DNA of 64,000 bases from an alpha proteobacterium HIMB5 (GCA_000299095.1 CP003809.1:1236001-1300000); one strand, 5' to 3'. Positions 1-8,923 are shown, counted from the first letter of the stretch. The notes: generated from the letters alone by a model not told the origin. Program-made: numbers and translations.

Positions 1-280
1 CTGATATCAATGAAATTAGACTGCCTGATTTTAATAGTTTGATAACTTTATCTAAACTTTTCGCTTCATTAAATTTATAATAAGAAATTAAATTTGAATT
101 TATATTGTACTTTTTTAATAAGTTTTTAGAAACCCTGGTATCTTCACACAATATGTGATCTGAATTTTTTAAAATCTCAATAGCTCTTAGGGTTATGTCC
201 TCTAAATTTCCAATAGGAGTTGATATTAGATAAAGACCTTTTTTAAACTTATTATTGTCAGATTTAAAATTTAAGCTCAT
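1..280 (-). CDS. rsmI: 16S rRNA 2'-O-ribose C1402 methyltransferase, 5' part only
   Basis: Partial gene; the 3' end lies outside the window. The 93 visible codons start at an ATG ending at 280. Around residues 16-25 they read LYLISTPIGN and then LEDITLRA, the N-terminal SAM-binding signature of the RsmI/YraL tetrapyrrole-methylase family, followed by CEDTR near residue 46. RsmI 2'-O-methylates C1402 in the decoding centre of 16S rRNA. It is divergent from the LpoA-like gene with only 31 bases between the starts; E. coli also places rsmI (yraL) beside lpoA (yraM) in divergent orientation, which supports both calls. Confidence 0.92.
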   Translation of the reverse strand, partial: MSLNFKSDNNKFKKGLYLISTPIGNLEDITLRAIEILKNSDHILCEDTRVSKNLLKKYNINSNLISYYKFNEAKSLDKVIKLLKSGSLISLIS

Positions 281-311
281 TTAGAAAATAAATTGTTATA
301 ATACTATTCAA

Positions 312-1472
312 ATGAATAAAATTTCAAAGTTAATTATTTCAACTATGATTATAATTTTCTATTTAACTAACTCATACGCTAACGAAGATACTAAACTTAA
401 AATAGGTTTACTTATACCAATCTCAGGGGAAAATTATGAGCTCGGACAATCAATAACCAAAGCTGTCCGAATGGCTATGAAAGACATAAATACAGACAAA
501 TTAGAGATAATAATTAAAGATACTAAATCTGATCCAGCAACTACTTTAAAATCTGCTAATGAATTAAAGCTTGAAGGAATTAATTTAACAATTGGTCCTG
601 TATTTTTTGAGAGCTTAAAATATCTTGATGAAATAGAAGATATGATTTTTTTATCATTCACAAATCAAACAATTGATTTACCAAAAAATGTTATAAGCTC
701 TGGTGTCAATTCAACATCTCAACTTAATACAATAAAAAAATTTTTAGAAGATAATGAAATCGATAATACTATATTTTTAATACCTAAATTGAATTATGAA
801 GAAGAGTTAAAAAAAAGTATAAAAAAATCTAGAATTAAAATTTCAAAAACCCATTTCTATGAAAAAGAGCCAACTAAACTTACAAATCAAATTGAAAAAA
901 TAACTAATTATAAAATTAGAAAACAGAATCTTGAAGATGAACTTTATAGATTAGAAAATTCTAATGAATTTAATAAAGAAAAAAAAATTGAACAATTAAA
1001 AATGAAATATACTTTAGGTGATGTTAGATTCAATTCCATAATAATTGCTGACTTTGAAGAAAGTTTAAAAAGTGTAACTACTTCTTTACTTTACTCAGAT
1101 GTTTCTCCAAAAGATAAATATTTCATAACTCTCAATCAATGGTTTGATAAAAGTTTAATTAATGAAAAAGATATTCAACCAATTTATTATCCATCAATAA
1201 ATAAAGATAATTTTGAAAAATATAAGTTAAGATATCAATTAGATTTTGAAGAAGAACCTAATCATTTATCACTTCTAAGCTATGATTTAGTGGGATTAGT
1301 TTATTATTTATCTTTTAAAAATAATTTTGATTTGTCTGATATTAACAAAATATTTAAAAGAAAAAATTCATTTAAAGGAAAAATAGGAATTTTTGATATA
1401 AAAAATAACGAAATAAATCATCGTTTAAATTTTTATAAAATTGAAAATAAAGAACTTATAAAAATTTTTTAA
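312..1472 (+). CDS. LpoA/LppC-like periplasmic protein (penicillin-binding protein activator family)
   Basis: A 386-residue protein with an N-terminal signal peptide (residues 1-23, ending SYA before NED). It continues as a type-1 periplasmic-binding fold: KIGLLIPISGENYELGQSI at about 29-47 and later PKDKYFITLNQWFD. This fits the Peripla_BP_6/LppC family of penicillin-binding-protein activators, which stimulate peptidoglycan synthases from the periplasm. No lipobox cysteine is visible, so it would be soluble rather than lipid-anchored. Position next to rsmI supports the assignment; sequence alone could also fit an amino-acid ABC-type binding protein. Its last 17 bases overlap the end of rdgB on the other strand. 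Confidence 0.65.
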   Translation: MNKISKLIISTMIIIFYLTNSYANEDTKLKIGLLIPISGENYELGQSITKAVRMAMKDINTDKLEIIIKDTKSDPATTLKSANELKLEGINLTIGPVFFESLKYLDEIEDMIFLSFTNQTIDLPKNVISSGVNSTSQLNTIKKFLEDNEIDNTIFLIPKLNYEEELKKSIKKSRIKISKTHFYEKEPTKLTNQIEKITNYKIRKQNLEDELYRLENSNEFNKEKKIEQLKMKYTLGDVRFNSIIIADFEESLKSVTTSLLYSDVSPKDKYFITLNQWFDKSLINEKDIQPIYYPSINKDNFEKYKLRYQLDFEEEPNHLSLLSYDLVGLVYYLSFKNNFDLSDINKIFKRKNSFKGKIGIFDIKNNEINHRLNFYKIENKELIKIF

Positions 1473-2058
1473 TTTTCTTAAAAGCATTAAACCTATGATC
1501 CATTTTATATTTTTGAGATGGTTTCATTTCCCCAAATGTTTTTCTCTTTCCGAATGGTATAAAAATAGGATCATAACCAAATCCATTTTTTCCCTTTGGT
1601 ATAGATGATATGTGGCCTTCAACTTTGCCTTGAACGCAAACAATTTTTTTGTTTAAGTTACTTATTGAAAGCGCACAAATAAATCTTGCTTTTACTTTTT
1701 TTTTTTTCCAATTTTTATCTACTTTATTTAATTCTTTATAAACCCTTTTAATTGCTTTATTAAAATCACCTTTTCTCCCGCCCCATCTAGCAGAAAAAAT
1801 ACCAGGCCTTTTATTTAGAAGATCAACCTCCAAGCCTGAATCGTCCGCTAAACAAATAAGATTACTTTTTAATGAAAAATATCTGGATTTGATCAGTGAG
1901 TTTTCTTTAAATGTTTTTCCGTCCTCTTTTGGACTATGTATTTTAAAGTTTGATGTTGAATAAAGATTTATATATTTTGGTAATAAATTCCTAATTTCCT
2001 TTAATTTTCCTTTATTATTAGTGCCAATGAGAAGAGTTTTAATTTTTTTTTGAGACAT
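1456..2058 (-). CDS. rdgB: Non-canonical purine NTP pyrophosphatase (dITP/XTP)
   Basis: 200 residues of the RdgB/HAM1 family, which hydrolyses dITP, ITP and XTP to monophosphates and keeps deaminated purines out of DNA and RNA. Visible signatures are IGTNNKGKLKEI near the N-terminus (nucleotide loop), LADDSGLEVDLL (metal-binding acidic site), GIFSARWGG, and KNGFGYDPIF. The frame stays open 25 codons upstream, but the ATG at 2058 (MSQKK) gives the family's usual length and leaves a 36-base divergent spacer to grpE. In many alphaproteobacteria rdgB also lies close to the grpE/heat-shock genes. Confidence 0.93.
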   Translation of the reverse strand: MSQKKIKTLLIGTNNKGKLKEIRNLLPKYINLYSTSNFKIHSPKEDGKTFKENSLIKSRYFSLKSNLICLADDSGLEVDLLNKRPGIFSARWGGRKGDFNKAIKRVYKELNKVDKNWKKKKVKARFICALSISNLNKKIVCVQGKVEGHISSIPKGKNGFGYDPIFIPFGKRKTFGEMKPSQKYKMDHRFNAFKKIKKFL

Positions 2059-2094
2059 CTGGAAATTTATAGATTTCTTACCATATATGTTCCC

Positions 2095-2727
2095 ATGGAC
2101 AAAGAGCAAACCGATAATCAAGAACAAAATCAAGAAATTTCAAATGCTGAAGAGGATACTCAACAAAAAGAGGTTCCCTCTTCTGGTTCAGAGTCACCTG
2201 AAGAAATAAAAGAACTTTCTCCAGAAGATAAAATTGCTGAACTTGAAGATAAGTTGGCTAGAACTTTTGCTGAAATGGAAAATCAAAGAAGAAGGTTCGA
2301 AAAGGAAAAAGAAGATGCTTTTGAATATGGCGGATCTTCATTTGCAAAAGAAGCTTTAACTTTAATTGATAACCTTGAAAGATCTAAAGTAGTCCTTGAA
2401 AGTGACGATACATTGAAAAACACAGAAGCGTTGAGGAAAACTCTGGAACACTTTGATATTATTAGTAAAGATTTAATTTCTATATTCAGCAGAAATAACA
2501 TCAAACCAATAGAAAGTTTAAATAAAAAACTTGATCCAAACTATCACCAAGCAATGATGGAAATTGAAGATGCAACTAAAGAACCTGGAACTATAATTCA
2601 AGAAATTCAAAAAGGTTTTACAATAAAAGATCGTTTGTTAAGACCTTCGCTAGTTGGGGTAGCAAAAAAACCTTCAGGAACTGACAAAAAAGTCGAAGAA
2701 AACAAAGAAAATTTGGAGAAGAAATAA
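2095..2727 (+). CDS. grpE: GrpE nucleotide-exchange factor for DnaK
   Basis: 210 residues, starting at the ATG at 2095 (MDKEQTDN). An upstream in-frame start at 2050 would overlap rdgB and add non-conserved residues. The acidic, Gln-rich leader is followed by a long coiled coil (about residues 45-75, with ARTFAEMENQRRRFEKEK) and the C-terminal beta domain with YHQAMMEI and IQKGFTIKDRLLRPSLVGVAKKP, a GrpE hallmark. It releases ADP from DnaK. It heads a chaperone cluster with dnaK and dnaJ; a heat-shock-type promoter lies between it and dnaK. Confidence 0.95.
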   Translation: MDKEQTDNQEQNQEISNAEEDTQQKEVPSSGSESPEEIKELSPEDKIAELEDKLARTFAEMENQRRRFEKEKEDAFEYGGSSFAKEALTLIDNLERSKVVLESDDTLKNTEALRKTLEHFDIISKDLISIFSRNNIKPIESLNKKLDPNYHQAMMEIEDATKEPGTIIQEIQKGFTIKDRLLRPSLVGVAKKPSGTDKKVEENKENLEKK

Positions 2728-2739
2728 TGCATGTGGCAA

Positions 2740-2767
2740 CTTGTAGATTAAAAATAAACACTTATAT
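2740..2767 (+). promoter_or_regulatory. Sigma-32-type heat-shock promoter ahead of dnaK
   Basis: CTTG at 2740-2743, a 17-base spacer, then CTTATAT at 2761-2767. This fits the alphaproteobacterial heat-shock promoter consensus CTTG-N17/18-CYTATnT described for dnaKJ operons of this class. It lies 22 bases before the dnaK ATG, just upstream of a good ribosome-binding site (GAAGGAGAG, 2771-2779). The motif and position are seen; activity is inferred. Confidence 0.6.
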
Positions 2768-2788
2768 GACGAAGGAGAGATATTAATT

Positions 2789-4714
2789 ATGAGTAAAATT
2801 ATTGGAATAGATTTAGGAACTACCAATTCATGTGTTGCGATCATGGAAGGAAGTCAGGCAAAAGTTTTAGAAAATGCTGAAGGTGCTAGAACAACACCTT
2901 CTGTTGTTGCATTTACTGATGAAAATGAAAAACTAATTGGTCAGCCAGCCAAAAGACAAGCAGTAACTAACCCTGAAAATACGATTTTTGCAGTAAAAAG
3001 ATTGATTGGTAGAAATTTTGATGATCCAACTGTAAAAAAAGATATAGAAGCGGCTCCATTTAAAATTGTAAATTCTGAAAAAAATGATGCATGGATTGAA
3101 GCAAAAGGAGAAAAATATTCTCCATCACAAATTTCAGCTTTCATTTTACAGAAAATGAAAGAAACAGCAGAAAAATATTTAGGCCAAGCTGTAACAAAAG
3201 CGGTAATTACTGTTCCAGCTTATTTTAATGATGCACAAAGACAAGCTACAAAAGATGCTGGTAAAATTGCTGGCCTTGAAGTTTTAAGAATTATAAATGA
3301 GCCAACTGCGGCTTCGTTAGCATATGGTTTAGATAAAAAGCAAAACAAAAAAATTGCAGTTTATGATCTAGGAGGAGGTACATTTGATGTATCTATTTTA
3401 GAATTAGGTGATGGTGTATTTGAAGTTAAGTCAACAAATGGAGATACTTTTTTAGGTGGAGAAGACTTTGATAATGCTGTTGTTGAATATTTAATATCTG
3501 AATTTAAAAAAGATAATGGTATTGATTTAAAGTCTGACAAACTAGCACTTCAAAGATTAAAGGAAGCTGCAGAAAAAGCCAAAATTGAATTATCATCAGC
3601 TGAACAAACTGATATTAATCTTCCATTTATCACAGCTGATAAAACTGGACCTAAACATATAAACTTAAAAATGACTAGAGCTAAGTTAGAAGCTTTAGTT
3701 GAAGATTTAATTGCTAGAACAGTACCACCTTGTCAAACAGCACTTAAGGATGCTGGGATTACTGCAAGTGAAATTGATGAAGTTGTAATGGTGGGTGGAA
3801 TGACAAGAATGCCCAAAGTAATTGATGAAGTAAAAAACTTCTTTGGAAAAGACCCTAATAAGAGTGTTAACCCAGATGAAGTGGTTGCTATGGGAGCTGC
3901 TATACAAGCAGGTGTCTTACAAGGTGACGTGAAAGATGTACTATTATTAGATGTTACTCCTTTGTCTCTTGGTATTGAAACACTTGGTGGAGTATCAACA
4001 AAATTAATAGACAAAAACACAACCATACCTACAAAAAAAAGCCAAGTTTTTTCAACTGCTGAAGACAATCAGCCTGCAGTATCAATAAGAGTACTTCAAG
4101 GTGAAAGAGAAATGGCAACAGACAATAAATTGTTAGGTAATTTTGAGCTAGTTGGAATAGCTCCAGCTCCAAGAGGTGTTCCTCAAATTGAAGTTACTTT
4201 TGATATTGATGCAAATGGAATAGTAAATGTGTCTGCTAAAGACAAAGGAACTGGTAAAGAACAGAAAATTCAAATTCAAGCATCAGGTGGGTTAAGTGAT
4301 GAAGAAATTGAAAAAATGGTTAAAGATGCAGAGGCTAATAAAGAAGCAGACAAAAAGAAAAGAGAGTCTGTTGACGTAAGAAACCAAGCAGACACTCTCA
4401 TTCACTCGACAGAAAAAAATCTTAAAGAACATGGATCTAAAATTTCTGATGCAGAGAAAAAGGCAATTGAAGATTCATCTGCAGCTGTGAAAGAGGCTCT
4501 TAAAGGTGATAATATTGAAGATATCAAGAAAAAAACAGAAGCTCTAGTTCAAGCATCTATGAAACTTGGTGAAGCAATCTATAAATCACAACAAAATACA
4601 AAGCCAGAGTCTGGAAAAGATGATGGAAAAGACAACAAGGATAAAAAAGACGATAATGTTGTTGATGCTGACTTCGAAGAAGTAAAAGACGAAAATAAAG
4701 AAAAAAGCGCTTAA
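2789..4714 (+). CDS. dnaK: Hsp70 chaperone DnaK
   Basis: 641 residues, full length. The ATPase domain begins [14 protein letters not shown] and contains [30 protein letters not shown] and [13 protein letters not shown]. The substrate-binding domain starts near [14 protein letters not shown] (about residue 392), and the lid ends in a charged low-complexity tail closing with the DADFEEV motif. DnaK is the ATP-driven cytosolic folding chaperone working with GrpE and DnaJ encoded on either side. A strong Shine-Dalgarno (GAAGGAGAG) stands 9 bases before the ATG. Codon use is more G+C-rich than neighbours, as expected for an abundant protein. Confidence 0.99.
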   Translation: MSKIIGIDLGTTNSCVAIMEGSQAKVLENAEGARTTPSVVAFTDENEKLIGQPAKRQAVTNPENTIFAVKRLIGRNFDDPTVKKDIEAAPFKIVNSEKNDAWIEAKGEKYSPSQISAFILQKMKETAEKYLGQAVTKAVITVPAYFNDAQRQATKDAGKIAGLEVLRIINEPTAASLAYGLDKKQNKKIAVYDLGGGTFDVSILELGDGVFEVKSTNGDTFLGGEDFDNAVVEYLISEFKKDNGIDLKSDKLALQRLKEAAEKAKIELSSAEQTDINLPFITADKTGPKHINLKMTRAKLEALVEDLIARTVPPCQTALKDAGITASEIDEVVMVGGMTRMPKVIDEVKNFFGKDPNKSVNPDEVVAMGAAIQAGVLQGDVKDVLLLDVTPLSLGIETLGGVSTKLIDKNTTIPTKKSQVFSTAEDNQPAVSIRVLQGEREMATDNKLLGNFELVGIAPAPRGVPQIEVTFDIDANGIVNVSAKDKGTGKEQKIQIQASGGLSDEEIEKMVKDAEANKEADKKKRESVDVRNQADTLIHSTEKNLKEHGSKISDAEKKAIEDSSAAVKEALKGDNIEDIKKKTEALVQASMKLGEAIYKSQQNTKPESGKDDGKDNKDKKDDNVVDADFEEVKDENKEKSA

Positions 4715-4715
4715 C

Positions 4716-4731
4716 AGACAACTAATTGTCT
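4716..4731 (+). other. Intergenic stem-loop between dnaK and dnaJ
   Basis: AGACAA (4716-4721), loop CTAA, TTGTCT (4726-4731): a perfect 6-bp stem with a 4-base loop starting one base after the dnaK stop and ending 11 bases before the dnaJ ATG. There is no U-tract, so it is not an intrinsic terminator. It may be an RNA-processing or stability element that sets the DnaK:DnaJ ratio (inference). Confidence 0.45.
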
Positions 4732-4742
4732 AGGTTAAATTG

Positions 4743-5870
4743 ATGGCTAAAAGAGACTATTATGATGTCCTAGGCGTAAACAAAAGCGCAAGTCCTGAAG
4801 ATATAAAATCAGCTTACCGTAAACTAGCGGTAAAATATCATCCAGATAAAAATCCTGGTGACAAAACTGCTGAGGATAAATTCAAAGAAGCTAGTGAAGC
4901 TTATGGAATTCTTTCAGACAAGAGTAAAAAAGAAAACTATGATAATTTTGGTCACGCTGCATTTGAAAATGGTGGCGGTGGTCAAGGTGGTTTTGGTGGT
5001 TTTAATGGATCAGATTTCTCAGATATTTTTGAAGATTTTTTTGGCGACTTTGGTGGAGGTGGAAGAAGAAGTAATAGAAGAAGCTCAAGCAACAGAGGAT
5101 CAGATTTAAGATACGATTTATCAATAACTCTTGAAGAAGCATACACAGGCAAAAAACAAAATATTCAATTCTCTACTTCTGAAAAATGTAGTACATGTAA
5201 AGGCAATGGATCAAAACCTGGTCATTCACCAGATCGATGCACATATTGTGGAGGTAATGGAAGAGTAAGAACTAACCAAGGCTTTTTTACAGTTCAGCAA
5301 ACTTGTCCTCAATGCGCGGGAAGTGGTGAAGAAATTACAAATCCATGTAACGATTGTAATGGTCAAGGAAATAAACAAACATCTAAAAAACTAGCTGTCG
5401 CAATCCCTCAAGGAGTTGATGATGGAACACGAATTAGATTATCCGGTAAAGGTGAAGCAGGCACAAGAGGTGGCGCCAATGGTGACTTGTATTTATTCAT
5501 AAACGTTAAATCTCACGAATTATTTAAAAGATCTGATGAAAACTTATTTTTTGAATGTCCTATTTCAATAGCTGATGCAGCCTTAGGAACTACAATTGAA
5601 ATTCCAACAATTGATGGTGGAAAAGCAAAAATTAAAATCCCTGAAGGGACACAGTCAGGTAAACAATTTAGGTTGAGGGGCAAAGGTATGCCATATATGC
5701 GAGGAAGTGGAAATGGAGATTTATATGTACAAATTGAAACTGAGGTTCCCGTTTCTTTAAACAAGAGACAAAAGGAGTTATTAGAACAATTCAGAGAAAT
5801 TGAAAACGAAAAATCCAATCCTAGTATCAAACAATTTTTCCAAAAAGCGAAAAGCTTCTGGAAAAACTAA
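4743..5870 (+). CDS. dnaJ: Hsp40 co-chaperone DnaJ
   Basis: 375 residues from the ATG at 4743 ([14 protein letters not shown]); a TTG one codon earlier is less likely. Domain order is canonical: J domain (1-70) with the HPD motif in YHPDKNPGD; a Gly/Phe-rich linker; a zinc domain with four CxxCxGxG repeats ([32 protein letters not shown]); then the C-terminal substrate-binding domains. It delivers clients to DnaK and stimulates its ATPase. It follows dnaK by 28 bases in the same operon, with a small stem-loop in the spacer. Confidence 0.98.
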   Translation: MAKRDYYDVLGVNKSASPEDIKSAYRKLAVKYHPDKNPGDKTAEDKFKEASEAYGILSDKSKKENYDNFGHAAFENGGGGQGGFGGFNGSDFSDIFEDFFGDFGGGGRRSNRRSSSNRGSDLRYDLSITLEEAYTGKKQNIQFSTSEKCSTCKGNGSKPGHSPDRCTYCGGNGRVRTNQGFFTVQQTCPQCAGSGEEITNPCNDCNGQGNKQTSKKLAVAIPQGVDDGTRIRLSGKGEAGTRGGANGDLYLFINVKSHELFKRSDENLFFECPISIADAALGTTIEIPTIDGGKAKIKIPEGTQSGKQFRLRGKGMPYMRGSGNGDLYVQIETEVPVSLNKRQKELLEQFREIENEKSNPSIKQFFQKAKSFWKN

Positions 5871-5912
5871 TCTTTGTAATAAATTAAAAGACATATATAA
5901 AATTCATTAGTT

Positions 5913-6689
5913 ATGAAAAAAATAAACCTTACTATAACTGGGTGTATGGGCCGTATGGGTCAACAATTGATTAAAACTGCCCAAAAAGAAAAAGGTTACA
6001 AAATTACAAGTTTAACAGAATACAAAATTATTAATAAAAAATTTAATGGTATTAAACCACAACTAAATACTGAAGAAGCTTTTAAAAAAACAGATGTAAT
6101 AATTGATTTCACAGTACCAAAATGTACTTTTGAAGTATTAAAAATAGCCACAAAATTAAAAAAAAGAATTGTTATAGGGACCACGGGTTTTACGGAAAAA
6201 GAGGAAAAATTAATTAAATCGCATTCAAGAAAAATACCTATTTTAAAAGCAGGAAATATGAGTCTTGGTATAAATTTGTTAATGTATTTAACTGAAATTG
6301 CTTCAAAATCTCTTGGAAAAAAATACTTAAGTAAAATTTTTGAAGTGCATCACAAGCACAAAAAAGATTATCCATCTGGAACTGCATTAATGTTAGGTAA
6401 TGGTATAGCCATTGGAAAAAATAAAAATTTTTCCAATTTAATTGGAAAAAAGTTTTTAAATAAAAAAAATTTTCCATATGGAAATAAAATAAATTTTAAT
6501 TCAATAAGAAAAGGAGAAATTATTGGAGAACATGAAGTTTTATTTTCTAGTGGAAAGGAAATCATAAAACTTAATCATGAAGCTTTTGACAGAGCTTTAT
6601 ATTCTGAAGGCGCATTATCAGCTGCAAGCTGGTTAATGAAAAAAAAGCCTGGTTTGTATTCAATGCGAGATCTAATGAATTTCAAATAA
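5913..6689 (+). CDS. dapB: 4-hydroxy-tetrahydrodipicolinate reductase
   Basis: 258 residues. DapB reduces hydroxy-tetrahydrodipicolinate with NAD(P)H in the diaminopimelate/lysine pathway. Seen: the N-terminal nucleotide-binding loop ITGCMGRMGQQL (GxxGxxG), VIGTTGFTEKE, the catalytic segment EVHHKHKKDYPSGTA (about 149-163), and KGEIIGEHEVLF. The stop overlaps the nth start as TAATG, so the two are translationally coupled. Length matches the family. Confidence 0.97.
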   Translation: MKKINLTITGCMGRMGQQLIKTAQKEKGYKITSLTEYKIINKKFNGIKPQLNTEEAFKKTDVIIDFTVPKCTFEVLKIATKLKKRIVIGTTGFTEKEEKLIKSHSRKIPILKAGNMSLGINLLMYLTEIASKSLGKKYLSKIFEVHHKHKKDYPSGTALMLGNGIAIGKNKNFSNLIGKKFLNKKNFPYGNKINFNSIRKGEIIGEHEVLFSSGKEIIKLNHEAFDRALYSEGALSAASWLMKKKPGLYSMRDLMNFK

Positions 6690-7342
6690 TGAATGAAATT
6701 CAAAGAGCAAAAATAGTATTAAAAATACTAAATAAAACATACCCCAGAATTGAAGTCCCATTAAAAAGTAGGAATGTATTTACTTTGCTTGTATCAGTTC
6801 TTTTGTCAGCACAATGTACCGATGTTAATGTCAATAATGTAACAAAAGATATTTACCCAAAATATTTTAAACCTGAACACTTTGTTAAACTAGGAAGAAA
6901 AAAGATAGAAATATTAATTAAAAAAATTGGTATTTTTAGAATTAAAGCGAAAAGCATTTATAATCTATCGAAGATTTTAATTGAAAATCATAAAGGGAAA
7001 GTTCCTAAAACATTTGAGGAGTTGGAAAAACTACCAGGTGTTGGTCATAAAACAGCTAGTGTTGTGATGTCTCAGGGATTTGGTTATCCTGCATTTCCCA
7101 TAGATACGCATATACATAGACTTGCACAAAGGTGGGGTTTGACAAATGGAAAAAATGTTGTTCAAACAGAAATGGATTTGAAAAGGCTATTCCCAAAAAA
7201 AAACTGGAATAAACTTCATCTTCAAATTATTTATTATGGAAGAGAATATTGCAAAGCAAGAAATTGTTTTGGAATAAGTTGTAAAATTTGTACTTCTTGC
7301 TATCCTAATAGAAAAAAACCATTTATTGCAAAAAAACCATAA
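6689..7342 (+). CDS. nth: Endonuclease III (DNA glycosylase/AP lyase)
   Basis: 217 residues. It removes oxidised pyrimidines in base-excision repair. Helix-hairpin-helix LPGVGHKTASVV carries the catalytic Lys (K121), and PIDTHIHRL carries the catalytic Asp (D139). The C-terminal iron-sulfur loop has five cysteines (C188, C193, C198, C201, C204), but their spacing is not the usual C-x6-C-x2-C-x5-C (see findings). Start and stop overlap both neighbours as TAATG, making dapB-nth-pfkB one tight operon. Confidence 0.94.
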   Translation: MNEIQRAKIVLKILNKTYPRIEVPLKSRNVFTLLVSVLLSAQCTDVNVNNVTKDIYPKYFKPEHFVKLGRKKIEILIKKIGIFRIKAKSIYNLSKILIENHKGKVPKTFEELEKLPGVGHKTASVVMSQGFGYPAFPIDTHIHRLAQRWGLTNGKNVVQTEMDLKRLFPKKNWNKLHLQIIYYGREYCKARNCFGISCKICTSCYPNRKKPFIAKKP

Positions 7343-8268
7343 TGAAAATAATTGGAATCGGAAACGCAATTGTTGATATTTTATGTAAAGTTTCAGATGA
7401 ATTTTTAGTACGTAATTCTTTAACCAAAAGTACAATGAAACTTGTTAACGAAGAAGAGTTTGAAAAACTAATATCCTCATTAAAAATAGAAGAGACTATT
7501 TCTGGCGGATCTGTTGCTAATTCTATAGTCGGCTTATCGCAGTTAGGTAATAAAGTTGGTTTTATTGGTAAAGTTAATAATGATGAATTGGGAAAAAAAT
7601 ATGAAGAAGGCCTTAAAAAAGAAGATGTTGATTATTTATATAAAAAAAAAACAGAACCAATTCCTACTGGGTCTTGTCTAATTTTGATTACACCAGACTC
7701 TGAAAGAACTATGTGTACATACTTAGGAACTGCTGGAAAAATAAATGATAATGATGTAGATGAAAAAATAATTAAAAGCGCAGAAATTACTTTCCTTGAA
7801 GGATATTTATGGGATGAGGGCGATCCAAAAAAAGCTTTTGATAAAGCAATAAAGTACTCAAATAAAGTAGCAATGTCTTTATCAGATCTTTTTTGTGTTG
7901 AAAGACATAAATCACATTTTTTAAATCTAGTGAAAAATGAGTTAGATATTATTTTTGCAAATGAACAAGAAATCTTATCTTTAACAGGAGTAAATTCATT
8001 TGATGATGTGATTTCTTTCTGTAAACAATTAAGTAAAAATATTGTTATCACAAGAGGTGAAAAAGGAGCTATCTCAATCAATGAAAATGAAGTTGAAGAA
8101 TGTGAAGCTCACAAAAATCTAGAAATTAAAGATCTGACTGGCGCAGGGGATTTGTTTGCAGCAGGCTATCTTCATGGAATTATTAATAAGTTCTCTACAA
8201 AAGAAAGTCTGAAAAAAGGAACTGAATTATCATCTAAGATTATTCAAAAAATTGGTGCAAGGATTTAA
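7342..8268 (+). CDS. PfkB-family sugar/nucleoside kinase (adenosine kinase-like)
   Basis: 308 residues of the ribokinase/PfkB fold. The N-terminal IIGIGNAIVDILCKV and SGGSVANSIVGLSQLG (Gly-Gly substrate motif, about residue 55) are followed by the C-terminal signature DLTGAGDLFAAGYLHGI, in which the Asp of GAGD is the catalytic base. The N-terminal pattern resembles alphaproteobacterial proteins annotated as adenosine kinase, but the substrate cannot be fixed from sequence. The start overlaps the nth stop by one base. The stop overlaps the end of the ArfA-like gene on the opposite strand. Confidence 0.85.
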   Translation: MKIIGIGNAIVDILCKVSDEFLVRNSLTKSTMKLVNEEEFEKLISSLKIEETISGGSVANSIVGLSQLGNKVGFIGKVNNDELGKKYEEGLKKEDVDYLYKKKTEPIPTGSCLILITPDSERTMCTYLGTAGKINDNDVDEKIIKSAEITFLEGYLWDEGDPKKAFDKAIKYSNKVAMSLSDLFCVERHKSHFLNLVKNELDIIFANEQEILSLTGVNSFDDVISFCKQLSKNIVITRGEKGAISINENEVEECEAHKNLEIKDLTGAGDLFAAGYLHGIINKFSTKESLKKGTELSSKIIQKIGARI

Positions 8269-8369
8269 TTCTTTTTTCTTTTAAAACTTCCTTTACCCTT
8301 TTTAGGTTTAACTACTTTTAACTTATATCTTCTATCTGCTAAATTTTTTGCTACTAAATTCTTTTTCAA
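8265..8369 (-). CDS. Small ArfA-like alternative ribosome-rescue factor (34 residues)
   Basis: A 34-codon frame with a TTG start (8367-8369) that overlaps the TGA stop of the regulator gene as TTGA. A purine-rich GAGAGG lies 12 bases upstream. The product is almost all basic: N-terminal KKNLVAKNLADRRYK, then VVKPKKGKGSFKRKK. The KKGKGS(Y/F)xRK core is the signature of ArfA, which recruits release factor 2 to ribosomes stalled on non-stop mRNAs. E. coli ArfA is about twice as long with the motif near its middle; here it closes the protein. Motif and coupling are seen; the function is inferred from the motif alone. It could instead be another tiny basic ribosome-associated peptide. Confidence 0.6.
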   Translation of the reverse strand: MKKNLVAKNLADRRYKLKVVKPKKGKGSFKRKKN

Positions 8370-8920
8370 TTTAAATGATATCCTCTCTTGTCATGTTTTA
8401 TAAATTCATCTTCTTTAAATTTTTCTAGAAATTTTTTTCTTAATCTATAAATATGAGTTTCAACAGTATGTGTTTCTAATTCAGACGTGTGTTTCCAGAC
8501 TTCTCTTTGTAATTCTTTCAAAGTTACAAATTCATTTTCTACAATAAATAGAATTAATTCTGTCTCTTTTTCTGTCAAATTTAATTTATTATTATCTTTT
8601 ATAATTTGTCTTGAATTTAGGTTCAAAAAATAATTTCCTATTTTGATATGTGACTGGTTTGAAAATTTATTACTTAAGAACCAAATATTAATTTGTTCTA
8701 AAATTTTATCTATTTTATTTGGAGTAGATAATGTTTTACAATTTTTAATATTGTTTGTTTTATCTGAAATAACTAGGTAATTTTTTAATTCTAAAAAATC
8801 TTTTAGATAAGATTCTTGATCTTTATAGTGATCTATTTTAAAATTTAAATTTTCCTCAATTTCCTTTAAAATCTCAAATAAAAAAGGTGAACTTAAAATT
8901 ATTAAATTTTTAGAACTCAT
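8366..8920 (-). CDS. OmpR/PhoB-type winged-helix regulator with degenerate receiver domain
   Basis: 184 residues from the ATG at 8920. The C-terminal half (about 100-184) is a winged-helix DNA-binding domain: LTEKETELILFIV, TLKELQREVW, then the recognition helix THTVETHIYRLRKKF and the hairpin KHDKRGYHL. The N-terminal half has the length of a receiver but lacks the acidic pair after strand 1 (LIILSSPF), so ordinary phosphorylation is doubtful. No histidine kinase is nearby. It is divergent from the L,D-transpeptidase gene with 3 bases between the starts, and its stop overlaps the ArfA-like start. Targets are unknown. Confidence 0.8.
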   Translation of the reverse strand: MSSKNLIILSSPFLFEILKEIEENLNFKIDHYKDQESYLKDFLELKNYLVISDKTNNIKNCKTLSTPNKIDKILEQINIWFLSNKFSNQSHIKIGNYFLNLNSRQIIKDNNKLNLTEKETELILFIVENEFVTLKELQREVWKHTSELETHTVETHIYRLRKKFLEKFKEDEFIKHDKRGYHLN

Positions 8921-8923
8921 AAA

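Noticed and set aside
1456-2133. Longer rdgB start with a hydrophobic leader suggesting an exported protein
   Set aside because: The extra 25 residues lie in the grpE leader and coding region and are not a family feature; the ATG at 2058 fits.
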